Shown here one piece after another: positions 8,561-17,546 of a stretch of DNA of 64,000 nucleotides. A model generated the notes under the pieces. The model did no database searches, was not told the DNA's origin, and worked only from the letters and a program-made list of their open reading frames with translations. The stretch is from Burkholderia pyrrocinia (lineage in GTDB: Bacteria > Pseudomonadota > Gammaproteobacteria > Burkholderiales > Burkholderiaceae), in the NCBI RefSeq assembly GCF_001028665.1, contig NZ_CP011503.1, positions 2,356,001 to 2,420,000 on the forward strand. Direction: 5' to 3'. The position numbers and the translations under genes are program-made. Every line of letters starts with the position of its first letter. The stretch's first letter is position 1.

Positions 8561-9481
8561 TCAGCGCGCCGGCACGCGCGCGTGAATCCACGCGATCAGC
8601 GCGTCGATCACGCGATCGCGTTCGAGATCGTTCATCGTTTCGTGGAAGCCGCCTTCGTATAGCGTCAGCGTGCGATCGGGCGAGCCGACACGCGCGCCGA
8701 ACGCGCGGCTGCCGTCCGGTTCGGTCAGCTTGTCCTCGGTGCCGTGATAGACGAGCACCGGGACGCGCAGCGCATCGCGGCCGCGTTCGATACGCGCCAT
8801 CGCATCGAGAATCTCCGCGCCGGTGCGTGCGGGCACCGCGCCATGATGCACGAGCGGATCGGCGCGATTGGCCGCGACGATGGCCGGATCGCGCGACAGC
8901 AGCGCCGCGTCGATCCGAATCGCGGGGAAGGTCGGCCACGCGCGGCTGATGACGCGGCTCACCGCGAGCATCCAGCGCGGCACGTCGCGCCCCGGTGCGA
9001 GCGCCGGGCTCGACAGTACGAGGCCCGTCAGCGCGCGGCCGCTGGCCGGCGCGCGTTCGATCGCGTACAGCGCCGCGACGGCGCCGCCCATGCTGTGTCC
9101 CATCAGGAACAGCGGTGCATTGCCGCGCGCGGCTTCCGCGACCAGCGCATCCGCATCGTTCAGGTAACCGTCGAAACGCTCGACCCAGGCTCGCTTTCCG
9201 GGCGACTGGCCGTGCCCGCGCAGATCGATCGCGAGCACGTCGATGCCGGCCGCGTTCAGCCGGCCGGCGAGCGCGGCATAACGACCCGCGTGTTCGGCGA
9301 GGCCGTGAACGAGCGCGATCGTTGCGCGCGGCGGCGCGGTGCTGTCGCCGGCCGGCCAGCGGTACGACGCCAGTTCGAGCCCGTCCGCGGTGCGCAGCCG
9401 GCCCATTTTCGGCGCGGGCGGCGACGAAGGCGCCGATCCGGCGGTGGCAGGCGCGGCGGCCGGCGTGGTGGTGGCGGTCAT
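8561..9481 (-). CDS. alpha/beta hydrolase (monoacylglycerol lipase / lysophospholipase type)
   Basis: Serine hydrolase of 306 residues. The nucleophile elbow is GHSMGGA (Ser130), the acid is in YHGTEDKLTEPDGS, and the histidine is in GGFHETMND. The oxyanion HG motif is in LVHGLAEHAGRY, and DLRGHGQS is typical of the PldB/monoacylglycerol-lipase family. The first 25 residues are Thr/Ala/Pro-rich and not a clear signal peptide. Start 9481 is preferred over the ATG at 9523 because AGGGGA lies 8 bases ahead of it. It diverges from metN, with the metN leader between. Substrate is unknown. Confidence 0.86.
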   Translation of the reverse strand: MTATTTPAAAPATAGSAPSSPPAPKMGRLRTADGLELASYRWPAGDSTAPPRATIALVHGLAEHAGRYAALAGRLNAAGIDVLAIDLRGHGQSPGKRAWVERFDGYLNDADALVAEAARGNAPLFLMGHSMGGAVAALYAIERAPASGRALTGLVLSSPALAPGRDVPRWMLAVSRVISRAWPTFPAIRIDAALLSRDPAIVAANRADPLVHHGAVPARTGAEILDAMARIERGRDALRVPVLVYHGTEDKLTEPDGSRAFGARVGSPDRTLTLYEGGFHETMNDLERDRVIDALIAWIHARVPAR

Positions 9482-9576
9482 CTGGCGTGTCCCCTGTTCG
9501 TTGGCATATGTGTTCCGGATCATAGTCGCGGCATTGTCGAGGCGGGCCAGCGGCGCACCTCTAATTCCGTGAGGTT

Positions 9577-9699
9577 ATGAAAAGATCGAAATCGATTATT
9601 AAGGGGAATGAGGGGTTTGCGGTAAAATCGCCGGCTATTCCAGATGCATCGGCGGCCGACTGGCGGGCCTGCTCGCCAGCCGGCCGCCGTTTTGTTTAC
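9577..9699 (+). promoter_or_regulatory. metN leader with terminator-like hairpin (candidate attenuator)
   Basis: A TAAAAT -10 element (9623-9628) would start a short leader. In it the left arm 9650-9665 (CGGCGGCCGACTGGCG) pairs with 9674-9689 as a 16-position stem with one mismatch around an 8-base loop. TTTTGTTT follows directly, and the metN ATG lies four bases later. No gene on this strand precedes it, so it is not the terminator of something upstream. CGCCG at 9629-9633 can pair with CGGCG at 9650-9654 as a competing fold. No Shine-Dalgarno is visible for metN. The frame is also open from an ATG at 9577, so a 41-residue N-terminal extension cannot be excluded. Confidence 0.55.
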
Positions 9700-10734
9700 A
9701 TGATCGAATTACGCAATCTTTCGCAGCGTTTCCCCGGGCCGAGCGGCTGGGTCGAGGCGCTGCACAACGTCAACCTGACGATCCCGCAGGGCGAGGTGTT
9801 CGGCATCATCGGCCGAAGCGGCGCCGGCAAGAGCACGCTCGTGCGCACCATCAACCTGCTCACGCGGCCGACCGAAGGCAATGTCGTCGTCGGCGGGCGC
9901 GATCTCACGCTGCTGCCGGCGGGCGCGCTGCGCGAGGCGCGCCGCGAGATCGGCATGATCTTCCAGCATTTCAACCTGCTGTCGTCGCGCACGGTGTTCG
10001 ACAACGTCGCGCTACCGCTGGAGTTGGCCGGCGCAAGCCGTGCCGAGATCGAGGCCGCCGTGCTGCCGCTGCTCGACCTCGTCGGGCTGTCCGCGCAGAA
10101 GGATCGTTACCCGGCGCAGATCAGCGGCGGACAGAAGCAGCGCGTCGGCATCGCACGCGCGCTCGCAAGCCAGCCGAAGGTGCTGCTGTCGGACGAAGCG
10201 ACGTCCGCGCTCGATCCCGAGACCACACGGTCGATCCTCGACCTGCTGAAGCGCATCAACCGCGAGCTCGGCCTGACGATCGTGCTGATCACGCACCAGA
10301 TGGAAGTGATCAAGCAGGTGTGCGATCGCGTCGCGGTGCTCGATGCGGGGCGTGTGGTCGAGGAAGGCCGCGTGATCGACGTGTTCCTGCAGCCGCATCA
10401 CGAAGTGACGCGCGCGCTGATCGGCGACGTGATCGCGCAGGAACTGCCGCCCGCGCTGAAGGTGCGCGTGGCCGAGCGGCTGAAGACGGGCAGCGGGCAT
10501 CTGCTGCGGCTCGCGTTCACGGGCTCGGGTGTCGACCAGCCGATCCTGTCGGAGACGATCCGTCGTTACGAACTCGATTTCAACATCCTGCACGGCCAGA
10601 TCGACGAGATCCAGGGGCAGGCATTCGGTTCGCTCGCGGTGCTCGCGGGCGGCGAGCCGGGCAAGGTCGGGCAGGCGCTCGCGTTCCTGCGCGAGCAAGG
10701 TGTGGTGGTAGAGGAGCTTTCGTATGTTGAGTGA
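9700..10734 (+). CDS. metN: methionine ABC transporter ATP-binding protein
   Basis: ATPase of the D/L-methionine importer MetNIQ. The 344 residues match E. coli MetN (343). Walker A is GRSGAGKST (residues 38-46), Q-loop FQHFNLL, signature [15 protein letters not shown], Walker [14 protein letters not shown] and switch VLITHQM. After residue about 265 comes the C-terminal NIL (ACT-like) domain, which binds methionine and inhibits transport (family knowledge). ATG 9700 starts exactly at the conserved [11 protein letters not shown]. Its stop overlaps metI by 11 bases, showing translational coupling. The preceding leader holds a terminator-like hairpin. Confidence 0.95.
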   Translation: MIELRNLSQRFPGPSGWVEALHNVNLTIPQGEVFGIIGRSGAGKSTLVRTINLLTRPTEGNVVVGGRDLTLLPAGALREARREIGMIFQHFNLLSSRTVFDNVALPLELAGASRAEIEAAVLPLLDLVGLSAQKDRYPAQISGGQKQRVGIARALASQPKVLLSDEATSALDPETTRSILDLLKRINRELGLTIVLITHQMEVIKQVCDRVAVLDAGRVVEEGRVIDVFLQPHHEVTRALIGDVIAQELPPALKVRVAERLKTGSGHLLRLAFTGSGVDQPILSETIRRYELDFNILHGQIDEIQGQAFGSLAVLAGGEPGKVGQALAFLREQGVVVEELSYVE

Positions 10735-11377
10735 GATGTTCGATATGTTCGTGCAGTCGTTCTGGGAGACGCTGATCATGGTCGGCATCTCCGGGGCGGT
10801 CGGCGCGCTCGTCGGTCTGCCGCTCGGCGTGCTGCTCTACCTGACCGATCGCCAGGGCGTGCTGCAGAACCTCGCCGTGAATCGCGTGCTCGGCGGCATC
10901 GTGAACGCCGTCCGCTCGACGCCGTTCATCATCCTGCTGGTCGCGGTGATTCCGTTTACGCGGCTCGTCACGGGTTCGTCGATCGGCACGGCCGCGGCGG
11001 TCGTGCCGCTGACGCTCGCGGCCGCGCCGTTCATCGCGCGTCTCGTCGAGACGGCGCTGCGGGAAGTCGACCGTGGGCTGATCGAGGCCGCGCAATCGAT
11101 GGGCGCGACCACGTCGCAGATCGTATTCAAGGTACTGTTGCCCGAATCGCTGCCGGGCGTCGTGGCGGGCCTGACGATCACGTTCGTGTCGCTGGTCGGC
11201 TATTCGGCGATGGCCGGGGCGATCGGCGGCGGCGGGCTCGGCGATCTCGGGATCCGCTACGGCTACCAGCGCTATCTGCCGGAAGTGATGTGGACGGTCG
11301 TCGCGATCCTGATCGTGTTCGTGCAGATCGCGCAGTCGTTCGGCGACTGGCTCGTCCGCCGGCTGAGCCACAAATAA
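10724..11377 (+). CDS. metI: methionine ABC transporter permease
   Basis: Inner-membrane permease subunit, 217 residues with about five hydrophobic helices. The cytoplasmic coupling motif is [22 protein letters not shown], which fits the EAA loop of this family. AGGAG lies 9 bases before ATG 10724, inside the end of metN. Followed by metQ after 30 bases, which gives the complete N-I-Q order of the MUT transporter family. Confidence 0.95.
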   Translation: MLSEMFDMFVQSFWETLIMVGISGAVGALVGLPLGVLLYLTDRQGVLQNLAVNRVLGGIVNAVRSTPFIILLVAVIPFTRLVTGSSIGTAAAVVPLTLAAAPFIARLVETALREVDRGLIEAAQSMGATTSQIVFKVLLPESLPGVVAGLTITFVSLVGYSAMAGAIGGGGLGDLGIRYGYQRYLPEVMWTVVAILIVFVQIAQSFGDWLVRRLSHK

Positions 11378-11407
11378 GACGAAATTGATCCGTTAGGGGG
11401 AAAGACG

Positions 11408-12202
11408 ATGCAACGACGCTTCATGCTGAAGTTCGCGGCGGCACTCGGCGCAGCTGCGCTGTTCGCGGGCGCGCACGCACAGGCCGAAACCATCAAGGTA
11501 GGCGTGACGGGCGGGCCGCACGCGCAGATCATGGAAGCGGTGAAGAAGGTCGCGGCGAAGAGCGGCCTCGAGATCCGCATCGTCGAATTCTCCGACTACG
11601 TGCAGCCGAACGCGGCGCTCGCGTCGGGCGACCTCGATGCGAACAGCTACCAGCACGATCCGTATCTGCAGGCGCAGGTGAAGGATCGCGGCTACAAGCT
11701 GATCAAGGTCGCGGATACCGTCACGTTCCCGATGGGCATCTATTCGAAGCGCGTGAAGTCGCTGACCGAACTGAAGCCCGGCGCGCGCGTCGCGGTCCCG
11801 AACGATCCGACCAACGGCGGCCGCGCGCTGCTGTTGCTGCAAAAGCAGGGCCTCCTGAAGCTGCGCGCGGATGCGGGGTTGAAGGCGACGCCGCTTGATA
11901 TCGTCGACAATCCGCGCAAGCTGAAGATTGTCGAGCTCGATGCGGCGCAGATTCCGCGTTCGCTCGGCGACGTCGACGCGGCCGCGATCAATACCAACTA
12001 CGCGATGGAAGCGGGGTTGAAACCGAAACAGGACGCGATCGCGATCGAGGGTCCGAACGGCCCGTACGCGAACATTCTCGCGATTCGCGAGGCGGACCGG
12101 AACAAGCCGTGGGTCGCGAAACTGATCGCGGCCTATCACTCGGCCGACGTGAAGCAGTTCATCGAAGGCAAGTTCGGCGGCGCGGTCATTGCCGCCTGGT
12201 AA
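11408..12202 (+). CDS. metQ: methionine-binding periplasmic protein
   Basis: Substrate-binding subunit of MetNIQ, 264 residues, NlpA/Lipoprotein_9 family. The mature part begins ETIKVGVTGGPHAQI and has the family motifs YVQPNAALASGDLDANSYQHDPYL, PNDPTNGGRALLLL and NTNYAMEAGL. The signal peptide ends AGAHAQA. No cysteine occurs near the cleavage site, whereas E. coli MetQ is a lipoprotein, so this one is probably a soluble periplasmic protein. The AGGGGG ribosome site lies 9 bases ahead of ATG 11408. An intrinsic terminator follows. Confidence 0.94.
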   Translation: MQRRFMLKFAAALGAAALFAGAHAQAETIKVGVTGGPHAQIMEAVKKVAAKSGLEIRIVEFSDYVQPNAALASGDLDANSYQHDPYLQAQVKDRGYKLIKVADTVTFPMGIYSKRVKSLTELKPGARVAVPNDPTNGGRALLLLQKQGLLKLRADAGLKATPLDIVDNPRKLKIVELDAAQIPRSLGDVDAAAINTNYAMEAGLKPKQDAIAIEGPNGPYANILAIREADRNKPWVAKLIAAYHSADVKQFIEGKFGGAVIAAW

Positions 12203-12244
12203 CGGGCAGAGCAGGGGACGCCCGGCGGGATTAGAGTCGATGAT

Positions 12245-12278
12245 CGAAAACCCGGGCTTTGCGTCCGGGTTTTTTCTC
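12245..12278 (+). terminator. intrinsic terminator after metQ
   Basis: The stem AACCCGG (12249-12255) / CCGGGTT (12265-12271) with a 9-base loop is followed by TTTTT. It ends metNIQ directly upstream of the etf promoter. Confidence 0.88.
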
Positions 12279-12281
12279 TTT

Positions 12282-12300
12282 TAAAATAGAACGACCGTTC
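12282..12300 (+). promoter_or_regulatory. etfBA promoter -10 with adjoining palindromic operator
   Basis: TAAAAT (12282-12287) is a good -10. It is followed without a gap by the perfect palindrome GAACG-AC-CGTTC (12289-12300), placed where a repressor would block transcription start. The shape fits a TetR-family site. From memory, TetR regulators of fatty-acid degradation in Burkholderiales use GAACG/CGTTC-type palindromes at etf and acyl-CoA dehydrogenase genes. Regulator identity is inference. Confidence 0.55.
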
Positions 12301-12376
12301 GCTATCATTGGCGCGTCGCCAAGAAGCGGTATCCTCGACAGCCACGATGGATGGGTCCGCTTGGCCGCGCAGTCAT

Positions 12377-12400
12377 GAGGCCTCGCTATAGAATGGCCTC
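12377..12400 (+). promoter_or_regulatory. inverted repeat around a second -10-like element before etfB
   Basis: GAGGCC (12377-12382) and GGCCTC (12395-12400) form an exact inverted repeat. The 12-base interval between them includes TATAGAAT. It could be a second promoter with an operator or simply an mRNA hairpin 30 bases ahead of etfB. Confidence 0.35.
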
Positions 12401-12430
12401 TGGTCGTATTCGTAACTTTGGAGCGTGTGC

Positions 12431-13180
12431 ATGAAAATCCTGGTGCCAGTGAAAAGAGTGGTCGATTACAACGTGAAGGTCCGCGTGAAGTCGGACAACA
12501 CGGGTGTCGACATCGCGAACGTGAAGATGTCGATGAACCCGTTCGACGAAATCGCCGTTGAAGAAGCCGTGCGCCTGAAGGAAGCGGGCGTCGCGACCGA
12601 AGTGATCGCGGTGTCGGTCGGCGTCACGCAGGCGCAGGAAACGCTGCGCACGGCGCTGGCGATCGGCGCGGATCGCGCGATCCTCGTCGAGTCGACCGAC
12701 AGCGTCGAGCCGCTGGCCGTCGCGAAGATCCTGAAGGCGCTGGTCGACAAGGAGCAGCCGCAACTGGTGATCCTCGGCAAGCAGGCGATCGACGACGATT
12801 CGAACCAGACGGGCCAGATGCTGGCCGCGCTGGCCGGCCTGCCGCAAGCGACGTTCGCGTCGAAGGTGACGGTTGCCGACGGCAAGGCGACGGTCGCGCG
12901 TGAAGTCGACGGCGGCGCGGAAACGCTGTCGCTGACGCTGCCGGCGGTGATCACGACCGACCTGCGCCTGAACGAGCCGCGCTACGTGACGCTGCCGAAC
13001 ATCATGAAGGCGAAGAAGAAGCCGCTGGAAACCGTAAAGCCGGAAGACCTGGGCGTGGACGTCGCGCCGCGTCTGAAGACGCTGAAGGTGGTCGAGCCGC
13101 CGAAGCGCGCGGCCGGCGTGAAGGTGCCGGACGTGAAGACGCTGGTCGAGAAGCTGAAGACCGAAGCCAAGGTGCTGTAA
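12431..13180 (+). CDS. etfB: electron transfer flavoprotein, beta subunit
   Basis: Small subunit of ETF, which takes electrons from acyl-CoA and other dehydrogenases and passes them to ETF-quinone oxidoreductase. The 249 residues start [16 protein letters not shown], the family N-terminus. They carry the AMP-binding stretch [17 protein letters not shown] and the recognition-loop region [25 protein letters not shown], where ETF-beta docks on dehydrogenases. The ATG at 12431 is preferred to the GTG two codons earlier. Sixteen bases separate it from etfA, so the two form one operon. Confidence 0.96.
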   Translation: MKILVPVKRVVDYNVKVRVKSDNTGVDIANVKMSMNPFDEIAVEEAVRLKEAGVATEVIAVSVGVTQAQETLRTALAIGADRAILVESTDSVEPLAVAKILKALVDKEQPQLVILGKQAIDDDSNQTGQMLAALAGLPQATFASKVTVADGKATVAREVDGGAETLSLTLPAVITTDLRLNEPRYVTLPNIMKAKKKPLETVKPEDLGVDVAPRLKTLKVVEPPKRAAGVKVPDVKTLVEKLKTEAKVL

Positions 13181-13196
13181 GAGGGAGCGGAAAGAA

Positions 13197-14132
13197 ATGA
13201 CGATTCTGGTGATTGCAGAACACGACAACGCGTCGATCAAGGCCGCGACGTTGAATACGGTGGCGGCGGCGGCGAAGATCGGCGGTGACATTCACGTGCT
13301 GGTCGCGGGCCACAACGCGCAAGCGGCTGCAGACGCAGCAGCGAAGATCGCAGGTGTTTCGAAGGTGCTGCTGGCCGACGCGCCGCAGCTCGAAGCGGGC
13401 CTCGCGGAAAACGTCGAAGCGACCGCGCTGAACATCGCGAAGGACTACTCACACATCCTCGCGCCGGCGACGGCGTACGGCAAGAACATCGCGCCGCGCA
13501 TCGCCGCGAAGCTGGACGTCGCGCAGATCTCGGACATCACTGCGGTCGATTCGGCCGACACGTTCGAGCGCCCGATCTACGCGGGCAACGCGATTGCGAC
13601 GGTGCAGTCGAGCGACCCGATCAAGGTCATCACGGTGCGTGCGACGGGTTTCGATCCGGTCGCGGCCGAAGGCGGCAGCGCAGCGGTCGAGAAGATCGAA
13701 GCGGCGGCAGATGCCGGCAAGTCGCAGTTCGTGAGCCGTGAAGTGACGAAGCTGGACCGTCCGGAACTGACGTCGGCCAGCATCATCGTGTCGGGCGGCC
13801 GCGGTCTGGGCAGCGGCGAGAACTACACGAAGGTGCTGGAGCCGCTGGCCGACAAGCTGTCGGCCGCGCTCGGCGCATCGCGCGCGGCAGTCGACGCCGG
13901 CTACGTGCCGAACGACTACCAGGTCGGCCAGACCGGCAAGATCGTCGCGCCGCAGCTGTACATCGCGGTGGGCATCTCGGGTGCGATCCAGCATCTGGCC
14001 GGCATGAAGGATTCGAAGGTGATCGTCGCGATCAACAAGGATCCGGAAGCGCCGATCTTCAGCGTGGCCGATTATGGCCTCGTCGGCGATCTGTTCACGC
14101 TCGTGCCGGAGCTCGTCGCCGAGCTCGGCTGA
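13197..14132 (+). CDS. etfA: electron transfer flavoprotein, alpha subunit
   Basis: Large subunit of ETF, 311 residues, holding most of the FAD site. The C-terminal FAD domain shows [57 protein letters not shown] and [11 protein letters not shown], all hallmark motifs. GAGCGGAAAG is the ribosome site. Ends with a strong terminator, yet the next gene is an acyl-CoA dehydrogenase, a natural electron donor. Confidence 0.96.
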   Translation: MTILVIAEHDNASIKAATLNTVAAAAKIGGDIHVLVAGHNAQAAADAAAKIAGVSKVLLADAPQLEAGLAENVEATALNIAKDYSHILAPATAYGKNIAPRIAAKLDVAQISDITAVDSADTFERPIYAGNAIATVQSSDPIKVITVRATGFDPVAAEGGSAAVEKIEAAADAGKSQFVSREVTKLDRPELTSASIIVSGGRGLGSGENYTKVLEPLADKLSAALGASRAAVDAGYVPNDYQVGQTGKIVAPQLYIAVGISGAIQHLAGMKDSKVIVAINKDPEAPIFSVADYGLVGDLFTLVPELVAELG

Positions 14133-14166
14133 CGCGGTGTGACGCTTCAGCGGTAAGCACACGGGA

Positions 14167-14195
14167 AAAGGGGCGCGACAAGCGCCCCTTTTTTT
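14167..14195 (+). terminator. intrinsic terminator after etfA
   Basis: GGGGCGC (14170-14176), loop GACAA and GCGCCCC (14182-14188) are followed by seven T. It separates etfBA from the acyl-CoA dehydrogenase gene, which lacks an obvious strong promoter, so partial read-through is possible. Confidence 0.9.
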
Positions 14196-14229
14196 CGCCA
14201 TCGACAGAAGAGAGCAGGGGAGACACACC

Positions 14230-16020
14230 ATGAGTTATGTCGCACCGGTCAAGGACATGCTGTTCGTGCTGAAGGAACTCGCGGGCATCGACGCCGTCGC
14301 GCAGTTGCCGGGTTTCGAGGATGCCGGTTACGACACGGCGCAGGCCGTGCTCGACGAGTCCGCGAAATTCTGCGGCGAGGTGCTGGCGCCGCTGAACGTC
14401 GAAGGCGACCGCAACCCGAGCAGCTGGAAGGACGGTGTCGTGACCGCGACGCCGGGCTTCGGCGACGCGTTCCGCCAGTTCGTCGAAGGCGGCTGGCAGG
14501 GGCTGCAGCATCCGGCCGAGTACGACGGCCAGGGGCTGCCGAAGCTGATCGCGACGCCGTGCATCGAGATGCTGAACGCGTCGAACCTGTCGTTCGCGCT
14601 GTGCCCGCTGCTGACCGACGGCGCGATCGAGGCGCTGCTGACGGCCGGCACCGACGAGCAGAAGCAGCGCTACGTGCCGAAGCTGATCTCGGGCGAATGG
14701 ACCGGCACGATGAACCTGACCGAGCCGCAGGCGGGCTCCGATCTGGCGCTGGTGCGCTCGCGCGCGGAGCCGCAGGGCGACGGCACCTACAAGGTGTTCG
14801 GCACGAAGATCTTCATCACGTGGGGCGAGCACGACATGGCGGACAACATCGTCCACCTGGTGCTGGCCCGCACGCCGAACGCGCCGGAAGGCGTGAAGGG
14901 CATCTCGCTGTTCATCGTGCCGAAGTTCATGGTCAACGACGACGGCTCGCTGGGCGCGCGCAACGACGTGCACTGCGTGTCGATCGAGCACAAGCTCGGG
15001 ATCAAGGCGAGCCCGACGGCGGTGCTGCAATACGGCGACCACGGCGGCGCGATCGGCTACCTGATCGGCGAAGAGAACCGCGGCCTCGAATACATGTTCA
15101 TCATGATGAACGCGGCGCGCTTCGGCGTCGGGATGCAGGGGATCGGCGTGGCCGACCGCGCGTACCAGAAGGCGGCGGAATTCGCGAAGGAACGCGTGCA
15201 GAGCCGCCCGGTGGACGGCTCGGCCAAGCAGTCGGTGACGATCATCCATCACCCGGACGTGCGCCGGATGCTCGGCACGATGCGTGCGCTGACCGAAGGC
15301 GCGCGGGCGCTGGCGTACGTGGCAGCCGCGCACAGCGACATTGCCCACCGCCATTCGGACGAGGCGACGCGTGGCCGTCATCAGGCAATCTACGAGTATC
15401 TGGTGCCGGTCGTGAAGGGCTGGAGCACGGAGATGGTGAACGACGTGGCGAGCCTGGGCGTGCAGGTGCACGGCGGGATGGGCTTCATCGAGGAGACGGG
15501 CGCGGCGCAGTACTACCGCGATGCGCGGATCCTGGCGATCTACGAAGGGACGACGGCGATCCAGGCGAACGACCTGGTCGGCCGCAAGACGATGCGCGAC
15601 GGCGGCGCGGTGGCGAAGGCGCTGATCGCGGAGATCGGCGAGACGGTGGCGGCGCTGGGCAGGCTGGACGGTGCGGCGGCCGCGTCGATGAAGGCGCAGC
15701 TGGAACAGGGTGCGCGCGCGCTGTCGTCGGTGGTGGACTACGTGGTGGCGAACGTGAAGCAGGACCCGAACGCGGTGTTCGCGGGCAGCGTACCGTACCT
15801 GAAGCTGGCGGGCGTGGTGCTGTGCGGGTGGCAGATGGCGCGCGCGCTGGTGGCGGCGCAGGCGAACCGCGCGAGCGATCCGGCGTTCTTCGACGCGAAG
15901 ATCGCGATCGCGCAATGCTATGCGGAGCACATTCTTGTGCAGGCCGGTGCGCTGGAAGCGTCGATCGTCGGCGCGAAGGGCAACGAGAGCGTGCTCGCGT
16001 TGACGGAAGACCAGTTCTGA
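14230..16020 (+). CDS. acyl-CoA dehydrogenase (596-residue type)
   Basis: FAD-dependent dehydrogenase of fatty-acid beta-oxidation. The larger size (596 residues against about 390) is that of the bacterial long-form subfamily with an extended N-terminus and C-terminal helical domain. Motifs seen: GTMNLTEPQAGSDLALVR and KIFITWGEHD (flavin and substrate loops), VQVHGGMGFIEETGAAQYYRDARILAIYEGTTAIQANDLVGRK, which includes the active-site loop of the family. GGGGAG lies 8 bases before ATG. It sits behind etfBA, which fits delivery of electrons to ETF. Substrate chain length cannot be decided from sequence. Confidence 0.92.
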   Translation: MSYVAPVKDMLFVLKELAGIDAVAQLPGFEDAGYDTAQAVLDESAKFCGEVLAPLNVEGDRNPSSWKDGVVTATPGFGDAFRQFVEGGWQGLQHPAEYDGQGLPKLIATPCIEMLNASNLSFALCPLLTDGAIEALLTAGTDEQKQRYVPKLISGEWTGTMNLTEPQAGSDLALVRSRAEPQGDGTYKVFGTKIFITWGEHDMADNIVHLVLARTPNAPEGVKGISLFIVPKFMVNDDGSLGARNDVHCVSIEHKLGIKASPTAVLQYGDHGGAIGYLIGEENRGLEYMFIMMNAARFGVGMQGIGVADRAYQKAAEFAKERVQSRPVDGSAKQSVTIIHHPDVRRMLGTMRALTEGARALAYVAAAHSDIAHRHSDEATRGRHQAIYEYLVPVVKGWSTEMVNDVASLGVQVHGGMGFIEETGAAQYYRDARILAIYEGTTAIQANDLVGRKTMRDGGAVAKALIAEIGETVAALGRLDGAAAASMKAQLEQGARALSSVVDYVVANVKQDPNAVFAGSVPYLKLAGVVLCGWQMARALVAAQANRASDPAFFDAKIAIAQCYAEHILVQAGALEASIVGAKGNESVLALTEDQF

Positions 16021-16045
16021 TTCCGCAACGTATCCGATGAAACGA

Positions 16046-16074
16046 AAAAGGCGCCTCGAGGGGCGCCTTTCTTT
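16046..16074. terminator. terminator between acyl-CoA dehydrogenase and dadA
   Basis: GGCGCC (16050-16055), a 6-base loop and GGCGCC (16062-16067), with A-rich left flank and TTTCTTT on the right. Serves mainly the + strand gene; the A-run also gives some T on the minus strand for dadA. Confidence 0.8.
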
Positions 16075-16114
16075 CTGATGCCGGCCGGCCCGTGTTGCTG
16101 CGGGCAGTCGCGGC

Positions 16115-17401
16115 TTATGCGTATGCCGGGCGCGTCTGGCCGGCCACTTCCTTCAGGTAACGGTGCACCGACAGGTCGTCGGCCTGGATCGCCGGCTTCT
16201 TGCCCGAGATCAGGTCCGCGAGCAGTTGGCCCGAACCGCACGACATCGTCCAGCCGAGCGTGCCGTGGCCGGTGTTCAGGAACAGGTTCGACACCGGCGT
16301 GCGGCCGACGATCGGCGTGCCGTCCGGTGTCATCGGGCGCAGGCCCGTCCAGAACGTCGCCTTCGACGTGTCGCCGCCGCCCGGGAACAGGTCGTTCACG
16401 CACATTTCGAGCGTTTCGCGGCGCGCCGCGCGCAGGTTCTTGTCGAAGCCGACGATTTCCGCCATGCCGCCGACGCGGATGCGCTGGTCGAAACGCGTGA
16501 TCGCGATCTTGTAGGTCTCGTCGAGCACGGTCGACACGGGCGCGGCCGCTTCGTTGACGATCGGTGCGGTGATCGAATAGCCCTTCAGCGGATAGACCGG
16601 GATCTTCATCAGGTTCGAGATGAAGCTGGTCGAGTACGAGCCGAGTGCGACGACGTACGCGTCCGCGCGCACCGTCTCGCTGCCGCACTGCACGCCGGCG
16701 ATCTTGCCGCCCGCGATCGCGAGCGCATCGATCGGCGTGTTGTAGCGGAACTTGACGCCAAGCGATTCAGCGAGCGCCGCGAGGCGCGTCGTGAACAACT
16801 GGCAATCGCCCGTTTCGTCGCCGGGCAGGCGCAGGCCGCCCGTCAGCTTGTGCGACACCGCGGCGAGCGCCGGTTCGGCATTCTTCAGGTCGACCGGCGA
16901 CAGCAGTTCGAACGGCACGTTCGCTTCCTGCAGCACGGCGATGTCCTTCGCCGCGCCGTCGAGTTGCTGCTGCGTGCGGAACAGTTGCAGCGTGCCGCCC
17001 GTGCGGCCTTCGTACTGGATGCCGGTGTCGGCGCGCAGCGCCTGCAGGCAGTCGCGGCTGTATTCGGCGAGGCGGACCATGCGGCCCTTGTTGACCGCAT
17101 AGCGCTCGGTCGTGCAGTTGCGCAGCATCTGCCACATCCACTGGAGCTGGAAGCGCGTGCCGTCGAGACGGATCGCAAGCGGTGCGTGCTTTTCGAACAT
17201 CCACTTGACGGCCTTCAGCGGCACGCCGGGTGCGGCCCACGGCGCGGCATAGCCGGGGGAGATCTGGCCTGCGTTCGCGAAGCTCGTCTCGAGCGCCGGG
17301 CCGGCTTCCCGGTCGATCACCGTGACTTCATGACCGGCGCGCGCGAGGTAATACGCGCTTGCCACGCCCACCACACCGCTGCCCAGAATGACGACTCGCA
17401 T
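16115..17401 (-). CDS. dadA: D-amino acid dehydrogenase, small subunit
   Basis: Membrane-associated FAD enzyme that oxidises D-alanine and other D-amino acids to 2-oxo acids, passing electrons to the respiratory chain. The 428 residues start [30 protein letters not shown], the dinucleotide motif. DAO-family landmarks follow: [26 protein letters not shown] and [21 protein letters not shown] near the C-terminus, all diagnostic of DadA. GGAGC lies 5 bases before ATG 17401. It diverges from an Lrp-family gene across 145 bases, the usual arrangement for Lrp control of alanine catabolism. No alanine racemase (dadX) is beside it. Confidence 0.95.
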   Translation of the reverse strand: MRVVILGSGVVGVASAYYLARAGHEVTVIDREAGPALETSFANAGQISPGYAAPWAAPGVPLKAVKWMFEKHAPLAIRLDGTRFQLQWMWQMLRNCTTERYAVNKGRMVRLAEYSRDCLQALRADTGIQYEGRTGGTLQLFRTQQQLDGAAKDIAVLQEANVPFELLSPVDLKNAEPALAAVSHKLTGGLRLPGDETGDCQLFTTRLAALAESLGVKFRYNTPIDALAIAGGKIAGVQCGSETVRADAYVVALGSYSTSFISNLMKIPVYPLKGYSITAPIVNEAAAPVSTVLDETYKIAITRFDQRIRVGGMAEIVGFDKNLRAARRETLEMCVNDLFPGGGDTSKATFWTGLRPMTPDGTPIVGRTPVSNLFLNTGHGTLGWTMSCGSGQLLADLISGKKPAIQADDLSVHRYLKEVAGQTRPAYA

Positions 17402-17546
17402 AGCTGCTCCAGATGGAAGGGACCAGATCGAGGCCGGACGCACCCGCGGCTCCGTGTAACCTCTAGCTGATCTAGTTTTTTGCGCTATGGTATTGTCGAA
17501 TGTCCAGGTTTTGTTATCGTATTTTTCAGGTTTTCAGCATAAACAA
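17402..17546. promoter_or_regulatory. divergent promoter region dadA / Lrp-family gene
   Basis: A/T-richer than the neighbourhood, which suits Lrp binding. TTTTCAG occurs twice in direct repeat (about 17524-17537) just before the regulator ATG, and runs of T lie further left. Likely site of autoregulation and dadA control; exact elements cannot be fixed by eye. Confidence 0.45.
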
